A stretch of 64,000 nucleotides of DNA from Weeksellaceae bacterium (GTDB taxonomy: Bacteria; Bacteroidota; Bacteroidia; Flavobacteriales; Weeksellaceae). Of this stretch, positions 35,060-44,091 are shown in pieces. The notes under the pieces were generated by a model. That model saw nothing but the letters and a program-made list of their open reading frames with translations. It did not search any database and had not been told where the DNA came from. The stretch spans positions 992,001 to 1,056,000 of the forward strand of contig OX460916.1 of the NCBI GenBank assembly GCA_949788275.1, in the 5' to 3' direction. The position numbers and the translations under genes were made by a program. The first letter of the stretch is position 1, and each line of letters opens with the position of its first letter.

Positions 35060-38000
35060 GCCCTATTTTTCTTAAAATTCTCTGCTTGCTCCAACACATT
35101 TTTGTAAACATCTTCCTGTGTAATAGGAGGGTAGCCAAATTCATGAAGTTTGATAATAATATCCATTTTTAGTTGGGCTTTAATATCATCGCGATCTGCC
35201 CAGTCTGGATATTGTGAAGCATTATCGACGATTTTTTTTATTTCTCTCGCTAATTCTCGCATTTGTTGCTGATCGAATTCAAATCCGTATTGATTACAGA
35301 TTAAATCCAAAATATCATAAAATGCTTTTTCTTCGTAATCAATTCCTAAATCTTGAAAGGATTCCATTTCTGAGCGTAGCTTTATAATTAAATCCAACAT
35401 TTGTTCGGCTGTATCCGATTGAATTCCGTCATAGTCTAGGATATCGTTTTCGCTTCTCTCATTGTAGCGATCTACAATACTTTTTAAACGTTCGGCAAAG
35501 TCTTGACCTTTTACTTTATTTACCTTTTTAAAATCATGGATGGTTTGCTTAAGCAAACGCTCAAGGATTTTAATCTTTGTATTGGGTAATTCTAAATTCG
35601 CGATCTTTTCAATGAATTTATCGCTAAATAAATCAATGGAATTCGCTTTATTATCATCGAGCTTGAAAATCTCTTCTACACCTTCAGATATGATTGCTTC
35701 CTCAACCATTTTTGCTACCTTTTCATTCATTTGAGCGGTATCAGGAGCTTCTCCCTTGGTTAACTTAACAACGATTGATTTCACGGCAAAATAGAAATGA
35801 ATTGCGTCGACTTCTTCATTCGTAAATAGTTCAGAGCCGCTGACTAAATTATAGGCTGACTTTAATTTCTTGGTTATATTAACAAAAAAGTTTTCCGATT
35901 CCTCTGTCTGTAACACCAATTCAGATGCTTTGTTTAAACAGTGTAATCGTTCTACAGGGGTACCCTTGTAATAGGATGTTGCATTAAATTGATGGAAGAA
36001 CTGACGTAACAAATCCATCTGGTCTCTGACGATAATCTCAGCTTGATTTAAATCTTCAAAATCATCATCAGCCGTTTGATTATTAAACATGCCTAATGCG
36101 TGATTTAAATTCTTTTTTATGCCGATATAATCGACGACCAAACCTCGATCTTTTCCTTGGTATTTTCTGTTTACACGAGAAATCGTCTGAATTAAATTAT
36201 GGGTTTGCAAAGGTTTATCGATGTAAATACTGTCTAAGAAAGGTACATCAAAACCGGTTAACCACATATCAACCACAATGGCTATTTTAAAATTCGATTT
36301 AATTTGCTTAAACTGGCGATCTAATTCTTTACGATCTTCTTTGCTTCCTAATAAATCCCATAAAGTTTTTTCATCATCTTTATGGCGAGTCATGATCATT
36401 TTAATTCGCTCAATCGGTTTTAGTTCTTTTTGTTCGCTATCATTTAGATCCTCCGTAAGCATTACTTCACTCCATAAAGGTCTTCTAATTAATATTTCTT
36501 GGTATAATTTATAAGCAATACCGCGAGAAGCACACACAAACATCACTTTACCTGCAACGGTTGCATGCTCTTCGAGTCGTTTTTCATAATGCGAAATGAA
36601 ATCCTTAGCAATGGCTTTTATACGATCAGCATCACCCAAAACGACTTCCATTTTTGCAATGGCTTTTTGACTGGCTTCAACATGGTATTCAGAAGCACCT
36701 TCAGCGACTGCATTTGCGTAATAGGTTTCAATTTCTTGGACTTTGTTGTAATCTAAATTTACTTTTGCAGCACGACCTTCATATACGAGGCGCACCGTAA
36801 TTTCATCGTTAACCGATTCAAACATGGTATATTGATCTACAATGTCCCCAAAAACCTCCAAGGTTTTATCAATAGGAGTTCCGGTAAAACCGACATATGT
36901 GGCGTTTGGTAGAGAATCGTGTAAGTATTTAGCAAAACCGTAAGATTTAGTCACTCCTTTCTCTTCATCAATTTTCACTTTTAAATCTAAATTGACTTGG
37001 GAACGGTGGGCTTCATCTGAAATACAAATAATATTGGTTCTATCGGATAAAATTTCAGCGTCTTCAGCGAACTTTTGAACCGTAGTTAAAAATACACCAC
37101 CGCTTTCACGTCCACGCAATCGCGCCCGTAAATCGGCTCTCGATTCAATATTGATGATGTTCTCATCGCCAATAAAATCTTTGGCATTGGTGAAGTCTTT
37201 CGATAACTGATCATCTAAATCGGTCCGATCGGAGATAATGATAATCGTAGGACTAGAAAACGCTGTAGAACGCATTAGTAGACGTGATAAATAGAGCATG
37301 GTATAGCTTTTTCCACAACCTGTTGCTCCAAAGTAAGTTCCACCTTTTCCATCGCCTTCGGGTTGACGATGCATTAAAATGTTTTGATACAATTTGTTCG
37401 CAGCATAATATTGCGGATAGCGCGCCAAAATCTTCAATTCATTTTTAGATGTATCGGGAAACAATACAAAATGATGAATAATATCGATTAAGCGGTCTTG
37501 ATTCAACATTCCGTGAACAAGTGAGGTTGTTGTTTCTATACCGGTTAATGCTTTCACTTCGTGGCCCGTAATCTTATTCCAACCATAATAGAATTCATAT
37601 GGTGAAAAGACGGTTCCCGATTTGTTGTTTACACCATCACTAATTATACAAAATACGTTGTATTTCATCAATTCAGGAATATCTCTACGATAGCGAACAG
37701 TCAACTGCTTGTAGGCATCGTGAATCGTAATTTCTTCCTCTATAGCTGTTTTAAATTCGAACACCACCACGGGTATGCCGTTGATGTAAAGTATCAAATC
37801 GGGAATGCGTAATTCACTGCCTTGAATCTCTAACTGATTAACAATCTTAAAGGAATTGTTTTCAACTGTATCAACATCAATATAGCGAATATGCAAGTCT
37901 TTATTGCCAGGATTGTTCCGCTTAAAAATCAATCCATCGGCCAACAATTTACTGATGTATTTATTGGAATCATACAGATTGGATGCCGATTGAAATGCCA

Positions 38001-38196
38001 ATTCGTTGACGATGCTTTCCAATTCGATTTCTTCTAAATCGGGATAGGTTTGCAACAAAAATGCACGTAAATCGGTACGAAGCAAGACCTCTTGGTTCGA
38101 TTTACGATCAACATCTTTCCCATTGACGTATGGATAGCCCTCTGTTTGCAGCAGGCTTATAAAAGCTTGTTCTAATTGAGATTCGGTGTATTTCAT
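35056..38196 (-). CDS. hsdR: type I restriction enzyme R subunit
   Basis: Motor-nuclease subunit of a type I restriction-modification complex, 1046 residues, near the usual size. N-terminal nuclease PD-(D/E)XK: PDLIL (about 130) and VVFEFKT (about 146-152). Helicase motif I GATGCGKS near 290, DEAH near 394, TGTPID after it and FDVPFLDSIYIDKPLQTHNLIQTISRVNR in the second RecA domain (positions about 660-690). C-terminal helical domain contacts HsdM/S. It begins 7 nt after the AlbA_2 gene and shares its first 20 residues with a scrap at 39631-39699. Looks intact. Confidence 0.95.
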   Translation of the reverse strand: MKYTESQLEQAFISLLQTEGYPYVNGKDVDRKSNQEVLLRTDLRAFLLQTYPDLEEIELESIVNELAFQSASNLYDSNKYISKLLADGLIFKRNNPGNKDLHIRYIDVDTVENNSFKIVNQLEIQGSELRIPDLILYINGIPVVVFEFKTAIEEEITIHDAYKQLTVRYRRDIPELMKYNVFCIISDGVNNKSGTVFSPYEFYYGWNKITGHEVKALTGIETTTSLVHGMLNQDRLIDIIHHFVLFPDTSKNELKILARYPQYYAANKLYQNILMHRQPEGDGKGGTYFGATGCGKSYTMLYLSRLLMRSTAFSSPTIIIISDRTDLDDQLSKDFTNAKDFIGDENIINIESRADLRARLRGRESGGVFLTTVQKFAEDAEILSDRTNIICISDEAHRSQVNLDLKVKIDEEKGVTKSYGFAKYLHDSLPNATYVGFTGTPIDKTLEVFGDIVDQYTMFESVNDEITVRLVYEGRAAKVNLDYNKVQEIETYYANAVAEGASEYHVEASQKAIAKMEVVLGDADRIKAIAKDFISHYEKRLEEHATVAGKVMFVCASRGIAYKLYQEILIRRPLWSEVMLTEDLNDSEQKELKPIERIKMIMTRHKDDEKTLWDLLGSKEDRKELDRQFKQIKSNFKIAIVVDMWLTGFDVPFLDSIYIDKPLQTHNLIQTISRVNRKYQGKDRGLVVDYIGIKKNLNHALGMFNNQTADDDFEDLNQAEIIVRDQMDLLRQFFHQFNATSYYKGTPVERLHCLNKASELVLQTEESENFFVNITKKLKSAYNLVSGSELFTNEEVDAIHFYFAVKSIVVKLTKGEAPDTAQMNEKVAKMVEEAIISEGVEEIFKLDDNKANSIDLFSDKFIEKIANLELPNTKIKILERLLKQTIHDFKKVNKVKGQDFAERLKSIVDRYNERSENDILDYDGIQSDTAEQMLDLIIKLRSEMESFQDLGIDYEEKAFYDILDLICNQYGFEFDQQQMRELAREIKKIVDNASQYPDWADRDDIKAQLKMDIIIKLHEFGYPPITQEDVYKNVLEQAENFKKNRA

Positions 38197-38203
38197 GGTG
38201 TCA

Positions 38204-39538
38204 TCAGGAATTTATAAAGCGTTTTCCTTTATTGGTTAAATAATACTGTTGTTTGCTACTCGTAGGTTTATCAGGGATTGTTAATGCAATGTATTCCGCA
38301 GCAATAGCCGGTTGCAAATAATTCACTCTAAAATTCTCACGATCCAATAATTGAAGTGATGATTGTAATTCTAGTCTTGAATGCACTCCACTCATTACCG
38401 ATAGTAAGTCTTGTACTTGCGGGGTAACTTGCGGGGTAACTTGCGGGGTAACTTGCGGGGTAGGCTTTTCACTGGCCGGGAACACAAGCCTTAGAAAATT
38501 TTCAGAAAAATGGAAGCAGTCCCTCGGATAAGCCTGTAAGATTCGCGGAATACCAGACCCCAACTGTTCTACCAAATCCAAATCTTTGAAAATTCGCATC
38601 AGTTCCTTATTTCTGGGAATTGAAAAGCCTTCAAAAAATTCTTCTTTAGACAAGCCAGAGGGCAAACTCCCATAAGACGTGATTTCAATTCGATCATCAA
38701 ACAATTCAAATTTGGGCGCTATTTCTCTGGTATAATCATTGTGCACAAAGGCATTGATAATGGCTTCCCGCAGGGCAATAGCATTCCATAAGCGTTTTTC
38801 TTCCCGTTCCTTTGAGGTGATCTTGGTCGAAGTTCGGTTTTCAAGATTGAGTTTCTCCAATACGTGTTTGGTTGCTTTCACCAAACTTTCATAGCCGTAC
38901 TCATTGCTTTCCACAAGATCAACTCTATCCAAACCATGATACCGAGCTACTTTGACAGAAATCGCATTCACATCATTCATCAAATAAGCTACATAATTAT
39001 ATTTGCCATCTTCGGTTTGCAATTCTAAGTTACGAGCGAACTGTTCATTGAGCATTTTATCTAGCGACTGATAATAGATATACAGTTGCTCAAACTTTAA
39101 ATCTTGTTTGGGAGATTGGATATTGCCGATCGAATGGCGAATTCTCTTGCTAAAAAGCGTTTCAATTTGTCGAGCAGTCATCGGCTCCGAAGCACTTCCA
39201 ATGCGCATAAAAACGCCCTTTTCAGAAAGCCCATATTTCTTGACATAATAGGGCTTCTCATAACCTCCAGCGACAATAATTTTGATAATTTCTTTATCGT
39301 CTTTCCAATCCGAAACCAAATCGAATAACCCTAAACAAGAGGGCACAATATTGTTCTTCAAACGGTCTTTGATCACCAATTGCTCTTGATCCACATCATT
39401 AATACCTACGGCATTCCCTTGTTTGTCGATGCCCATATAAATAACACCGCCTTCTCTGGAATTGAGAAATGCAACCACTTCTTTTTCCAATTCTGGCGTT
39501 AACTTTTGCTTGTATTCTATATGTTGGTTTTCAGGCAT
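38204..39538 (-). CDS. AlbA_2-type DNA-binding/ATPase-like transcriptional regulator
   Basis: Member of the large family with an N-terminal AlbA_2 (Schlafen-like) domain (HIEYKQKL at the start, VVAFLNSREGGVIYMGIDKQG, EKGVFMRIGSAS) and a GHKL-ATPase-like segment (LREAIINAFVHNDY, ITSYGSLPSGL, QLGSGIPRI). The C-terminus carries winged-helix features after four TPQV repeats, as in relatives. I chose the ATG at 39538; the longer frame starts with TTG at 39574. Inserted between KAP/hsdS and hsdR, where such genes often sit in type I loci. Regulatory or abortive-defence roles are suggested for relatives, not proven. Confidence 0.8.
   Translation of the reverse strand: MPENQHIEYKQKLTPELEKEVVAFLNSREGGVIYMGIDKQGNAVGINDVDQEQLVIKDRLKNNIVPSCLGLFDLVSDWKDDKEIIKIIVAGGYEKPYYVKKYGLSEKGVFMRIGSASEPMTARQIETLFSKRIRHSIGNIQSPKQDLKFEQLYIYYQSLDKMLNEQFARNLELQTEDGKYNYVAYLMNDVNAISVKVARYHGLDRVDLVESNEYGYESLVKATKHVLEKLNLENRTSTKITSKEREEKRLWNAIALREAIINAFVHNDYTREIAPKFELFDDRIEITSYGSLPSGLSKEEFFEGFSIPRNKELMRIFKDLDLVEQLGSGIPRILQAYPRDCFHFSENFLRLVFPASEKPTPQVTPQVTPQVTPQVQDLLSVMSGVHSRLELQSSLQLLDRENFRVNYLQPAIAAEYIALTIPDKPTSSKQQYYLTNKGKRFINS
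38415..38462 (-). repeat. in-frame 12-bp tandem repeat (TPQV x4)
   Basis: Four exact copies of ACTTGCGGGGTA read on the plus strand, encoding TPQVTPQVTPQVTPQV in the linker before the winged-helix part of the AlbA_2 protein. Copy-number change would alter linker length without a frameshift. Confidence 0.9.
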
Positions 39539-39630
39539 ATCTTGCTTTGGTTCAGTTTCGTTGAAATCTAACAATTCTCAATCAACAAAACTCTTTGATC
39601 TAAAGTTTTTATCGTTTTAATTCCTTGTAG

Positions 39631-39699
39631 CTAGCGATAGTCTGCTGTTTGCAGATGAGTGATAAAGGCTTGTTTGAGTTGTGATTCGGTGAATTTCAT
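39631..39699 (-). pseudogene. 5' remnant of an hsdR gene
   Basis: Twenty-two codons then TAG, beginning ATG at 39699 only 1 nt after the KAP gene's stop. The product MKFTESQLKQAFITHLQTADY parallels the real HsdR start MKYTESQLEQAFISLLQTEGY. This is the place an hsdR gene would start if it followed the KAP gene directly, so it marks an older hsdR replaced by the present AlbA_2-hsdR segment. Confidence 0.8.
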
Positions 39700-39700
39700 T

Positions 39701-42700
39701 TTAGTTCTCCTCAGATTTTTCAAGGGAACTTCTCCTTATATGTAAGGCTTTTGCTAAATCTTCAAATTCTAAAATATCGGCACGCTTTTCATTTACAAGA
39801 TTTCTAAAACCTTCTTTGTCTTCATGTGAGGAATTTCTGTATATTTCCTTAAAATAATCAGAATTATTAATAAGCAATTTAATAAATATAGAATCGGATA
39901 AGAAATCATTTTTGAGAACTAATCTAAAAACGTCAAGTTTTCCATTTAATAACTTATACTTAATAAAATATGGTATTAATATTTTAGCCCTTTCAATATT
40001 AAGTACAATATTAGAATTCAGTATTTTATCTAAGATATTCTTAAATGTATTTATAATAGATAAGTTAGAATTATTAGAATCGTATATTTTTAAAATATTC
40101 CAGCTTTGTTCATTGATTATATTTTCGTTTTTTAACAATTCAAGTAATTTTGTTTCAAAAACATCTAGAGATTCTTGACTAAGATTATCTGAAACAATGT
40201 ATCTGAAATATTTGTAATGAACATCTGATTCATCTTCAAAAACAGCTTCATAACTATCTTTATCTAAAGCTTTAAACTCAGTATTAAAAACCTCTAAAAA
40301 ATCGACTACTATTCTCAATTCAAGATTTTGTAAACAATCATTTATAAAATCTTCGCTTAATTCACCCACTGCAAATTGGTCCTTATCAATTTGCCACTTA
40401 TTTAATTCTAAAAGCAGCAAATTATCTTCTATTTCTAAATTGTCTTTTATTTCAGAATATTTATCTATCAGCTTATTAACATTTCCTGATCTATTTAAAT
40501 CAGTTTTGTTAAATAACTTTAAAATAATTTTTTTAAAAAGTATGTGAGAATTAAAATCTTTAGCTAGTAATAATAAATCATCATAAACTATATAATTTAA
40601 AATTGTATTTGATATTGCATTGGCTCTATCATCATCTTCGTCATTTAAAATATCATTAAAATAGTGATTATAGGATGTGCTAAATTTAGAACCTCTTGAT
40701 ATTCTCATAGCAATCAATTCATTTACAATAGGCAATTTTGAAGAAGTGTTACTTATATATAGATGATATACCCTACTATCTTCTAACAAATTATTAAGAT
40801 CTCCATTGTTTTGAACTCTTTCCTTTATCTTTATCAGTGTATCATTAGATAATTGTATATTATTTTCATCAACAAACTTATTAAGATTAGCCTTTAATAA
40901 TTTAATGAACTTTGAATATTCATAATCAAATGGTAAATACTTTGTGTTATTTAACTTTAAAATTTCTTCAATTTTTAGAACACTAAGATATTTATCTAAT
41001 GATGAATAATCTGTTGATAATTTATATTTTTTGAAATCGTCCCCAATATATTCAATTAATTTAATAAAATTTCTATCTGAAATATTTCCTTTATTTAAAT
41101 GGGGTAAAACTTCAACTTCAGCAATTATTAAATTATCAATAAGATCAATATATTGCTTTATATTAGTTTCATCAATAAGATTATAATATCCTTCTAATAA
41201 CTTCTTAAGGTAACTATTTTCAGCATAATTTTTAATTAATATAAGTTGCCATTTGTCAATTTTTAATTTACTTACATCATTATTTAATTGCAAAACTTTA
41301 TTATAAAACAATTTCCAAACTTGATTTATATGTTGTGATGATACTTTAGCACTTTCATTTATAGACGCTAATGTTAGAATTGGATTTTCAAAAATTTCTA
41401 TTTCTGATATTGTAGAAACAAAAAATGAATCGATGAAATCTGAATTACAAATTGAATTAAAATGTTCCTCATCATTTTTCATCATGGCATCTTTTAATTC
41501 TTGTCTATAAATCAACTCTAAAGCTTCATCGACTTCAACATGATAAATGATAGCTGTTAATTGTTTGGCATAGTTAGAATCATTACTATAAAGCGATGTC
41601 ATACCTCCTAAAATATGTTTAAAGTCGGTCACTGATTTAAGAGGGTTTTCTAATATTTCGTGCTTTTTAAGTACAAAAATCGCAATATATCTTTCTTTAA
41701 AATTGCTATCTAAAAGCTTAATTGTAATAATTTCATTTATAAAAGATATGATTTCTCTTGGTGTAATTCTTTTACTTAAAAATTCATAAACTTGCATAAC
41801 TAACTTAAATTCATCTTCATCATATTGGTTAAAAGCTTTCTTCCATTGCTCTTCGAAAAACTTTTTCCAATTAGACATAATTGGAAGAGTAATTCGAAAA
41901 ACAATATCAAAAGTTTTATTTACATAATCATCACCAAATTTTTTATCACTGCCGTTGAGATCTTTAAATGCATTTTGAACATGATCTCGATCAAAAGGTA
42001 TTATCACTTTGATATTTTTGTATGGCTCCTCTGCGAAAAAAATATGTATCGATGACCAAATACTTTGTATATGTTTTTTGGGTAATCTATCAAAATTATC
42101 AAAAACAATTATAACAGGTTTATTTAAATCATCATCAATGTCTTGCATCCAATTTTGAAAATCTCTTACAGAAGGCTGATCCTCTGAAATAGTTTCGATT
42201 TTGGTTTCCTCTTTTTGCTTGTTTGTATAAACTTGGAACGTTTCCTCAGCAGATAATTTAAAAGACTTCCAAAAACCAGTATTTTTGCACCAGTATTTAC
42301 CAACATTCCATAAGTATATACCAATCACTATAAGTATAGGAAATGTTGTTAAAACTAATTTCCAGAATAAAGATTCAATATTAAAAAAATCTTTTATTGA
42401 ATCTTTAAAAACATTTACTGTCGGGATATAAACTATTGACAATAAACTAAAAATAAAACCAACACTTAAATGAGGTTGATTAATTGTAGTAGTCTCTTTT
42501 GACTTTGCAAGTAGAAATTTTAATTTTTCATCCCAAACTTTTTTATCACCTCTTTTCAATAAGTCTTTTTCCTTTTTTATAAAATCCGTTAACTCTACTA
42601 AAATCGATTTTCGTTGTTCATCTTCCTGGTGTCCCCATACATCGTAAATAAAAAATCTGTGAGAATTTTCTAGCTTTTTTTCAACTAATTTAACTAAATT

Positions 42701-42880
42701 ACTTTTGCCAGATCCCCATTCACCGTCAATGCCGATAATTTTAAAATCAGGTTCATTGATTATCTTTTCGCTAATTATATTCGCTATTTTTGCTTGAGAT
42801 TTGTTTTCAAATAAATCCTCTCCTAAGGGTTGGTTCTTAAGAAATGTGTATGTTTTTTTATTAGTAGATTTTTCACTCAT
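39701..42880 (-). CDS. KAP-family membrane P-loop NTPase
   Basis: A 1059-residue predicted NTPase. Walker A GEWGSGKSN at 53-61; two membrane-spanning segments at about 122-145 and 160-188 interrupt the ATPase domain, the KAP hallmark; Walker B VIIVFDNFDRLP at about 255-266. The long C-terminal two thirds are helical, strongly Asn/Asp/Leu/Ile/Lys-rich and unassigned. KAP NTPases occur in several phage-defence systems (for example QatA-type). It lies between hsdS and hsdR in the same orientation, 32 bp after hsdS. The gene is visibly more AT-rich than hsdM or hsdR, suggesting separate acquisition. Confidence 0.85.
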   Translation of the reverse strand: MSEKSTNKKTYTFLKNQPLGEDLFENKSQAKIANIISEKIINEPDFKIIGIDGEWGSGKSNLVKLVEKKLENSHRFFIYDVWGHQEDEQRKSILVELTDFIKKEKDLLKRGDKKVWDEKLKFLLAKSKETTTINQPHLSVGFIFSLLSIVYIPTVNVFKDSIKDFFNIESLFWKLVLTTFPILIVIGIYLWNVGKYWCKNTGFWKSFKLSAEETFQVYTNKQKEETKIETISEDQPSVRDFQNWMQDIDDDLNKPVIIVFDNFDRLPKKHIQSIWSSIHIFFAEEPYKNIKVIIPFDRDHVQNAFKDLNGSDKKFGDDYVNKTFDIVFRITLPIMSNWKKFFEEQWKKAFNQYDEDEFKLVMQVYEFLSKRITPREIISFINEIITIKLLDSNFKERYIAIFVLKKHEILENPLKSVTDFKHILGGMTSLYSNDSNYAKQLTAIIYHVEVDEALELIYRQELKDAMMKNDEEHFNSICNSDFIDSFFVSTISEIEIFENPILTLASINESAKVSSQHINQVWKLFYNKVLQLNNDVSKLKIDKWQLILIKNYAENSYLKKLLEGYYNLIDETNIKQYIDLIDNLIIAEVEVLPHLNKGNISDRNFIKLIEYIGDDFKKYKLSTDYSSLDKYLSVLKIEEILKLNNTKYLPFDYEYSKFIKLLKANLNKFVDENNIQLSNDTLIKIKERVQNNGDLNNLLEDSRVYHLYISNTSSKLPIVNELIAMRISRGSKFSTSYNHYFNDILNDEDDDRANAISNTILNYIVYDDLLLLAKDFNSHILFKKIILKLFNKTDLNRSGNVNKLIDKYSEIKDNLEIEDNLLLLELNKWQIDKDQFAVGELSEDFINDCLQNLELRIVVDFLEVFNTEFKALDKDSYEAVFEDESDVHYKYFRYIVSDNLSQESLDVFETKLLELLKNENIINEQSWNILKIYDSNNSNLSIINTFKNILDKILNSNIVLNIERAKILIPYFIKYKLLNGKLDVFRLVLKNDFLSDSIFIKLLINNSDYFKEIYRNSSHEDKEGFRNLVNEKRADILEFEDLAKALHIRRSSLEKSEEN

Positions 42881-42912
42881 AATTTAAGTTTTTAGTAGTT
42901 AACACCCACTCT

Positions 42913-44091
42913 CTACCTTGCCAGACGTGATAACAACAAGACTTGAAGCTGACTGAGTTTTTGGTTAGTTTTTAATTTCTTTACTTTATTCACCAAAAGA
43001 ATTTCTTTAGAGAATAAGTCTAAAGCGGAAACGGTTGGTAATAAAATTTTGTAATCTAATATCCAATCTTTATCTCCTCTTGGCATTTTAGTTCCTTTTG
43101 CACCTTGCATAACATAATCGAAGAATTGATCATTAAACAGTATATTAAGAGCGAAAAATTGAAAAACAGGTTCTTTTGATCTTAAACATAGAACGTCATT
43201 TGAGCAGCCTCCATTTATATCAGCAAACCATATTTTTTTTAAGTAAGGTCGTATGTTTGAAATTAATATATCTCCTTCATTAAATTCTGAAACATTATTA
43301 CCATCGGGAACATTTGAAATAAAATCTACTCCTTTTTTATCTGTCAACATACTTTCAGTAGAAATATAATTTTGAGAAGTCAAATCTTTCAAACTCACTT
43401 TTGTATTGGAATAATAAATTATATTCTCCAATTTCCCAACTTCCCACCCTTCAGGAATCTCCTTTTCCAATTCATCATTAAAGACCATATTGCCTCCGGA
43501 AGATTTATAAGGCTGTCCGTTTTCATTTGGAAACTCAAAATCCACAAACCAATGTTTGTACAAGGCTTGGGCAGTAGCTTCTAACTTTTCGCAGATTTGC
43601 TCGTTAACTTTTATCTTGTTGGCTACCGCTTGGTATTCAGCGACAATTTCGCGTTGTTTTTCGATGGATGGGATAGGAAGTTCCATATCACAAAAATCCT
43701 CCCATTCAAGACTCCCTCGAACTCCCCCAACGGCATGAAAACAAGCTTCACGATCGAACTCTGAGCGCATAAACCAAAGCATTAAATAATCTGGAACAAT
43801 TTCGTTTATGTTTCTAACCTCAAAAACAGGATAGGCCTGTGAAATAATAGATTCGTCCAATTCTTTCAACAATGCAATAGGCATTTTTTTATCTCGCCGA
43901 ACCTGCATTATACTACAAGCAAATTGATTTTTACGAATGATTTTATAATTACTCATATCCGTTCCAATAGTATTTGCAACAGATGGAATGAATTTTTTAT
44001 TAATTGTTAAACCAACAAGATTGGTAATACTTAAATCTTTATTTCTGATATCAACCAATTGAATTAAATCACCAATTTTTCTATAACTCAT
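42913..44091 (-). CDS. hsdS: type I restriction enzyme S (specificity) subunit
   Basis: DNA-recognition subunit that sets the target of both methylation and restriction. About 392 residues with two target-recognition domains, each followed by a coiled-coil: PIPSIEKQREIVAEYQAVANKI (about residues 145-166) then KHWFVDFEFP, and a second TRD starting after PEGWEVGKL. The C-terminal helix QKLSQLQVLLLSRLA ends the protein. I prefer the ATG at 44091 (MSYRKIG), which overlaps hsdM by 11 nt; a start at 44115 is less likely. No second hsdS or inverted repeat suggests no shuffling. Confidence 0.93.
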   Translation of the reverse strand: MSYRKIGDLIQLVDIRNKDLSITNLVGLTINKKFIPSVANTIGTDMSNYKIIRKNQFACSIMQVRRDKKMPIALLKELDESIISQAYPVFEVRNINEIVPDYLMLWFMRSEFDREACFHAVGGVRGSLEWEDFCDMELPIPSIEKQREIVAEYQAVANKIKVNEQICEKLEATAQALYKHWFVDFEFPNENGQPYKSSGGNMVFNDELEKEIPEGWEVGKLENIIYYSNTKVSLKDLTSQNYISTESMLTDKKGVDFISNVPDGNNVSEFNEGDILISNIRPYLKKIWFADINGGCSNDVLCLRSKEPVFQFFALNILFNDQFFDYVMQGAKGTKMPRGDKDWILDYKILLPTVSALDLFSKEILLVNKVKKLKTNQKLSQLQVLLLSRLAR

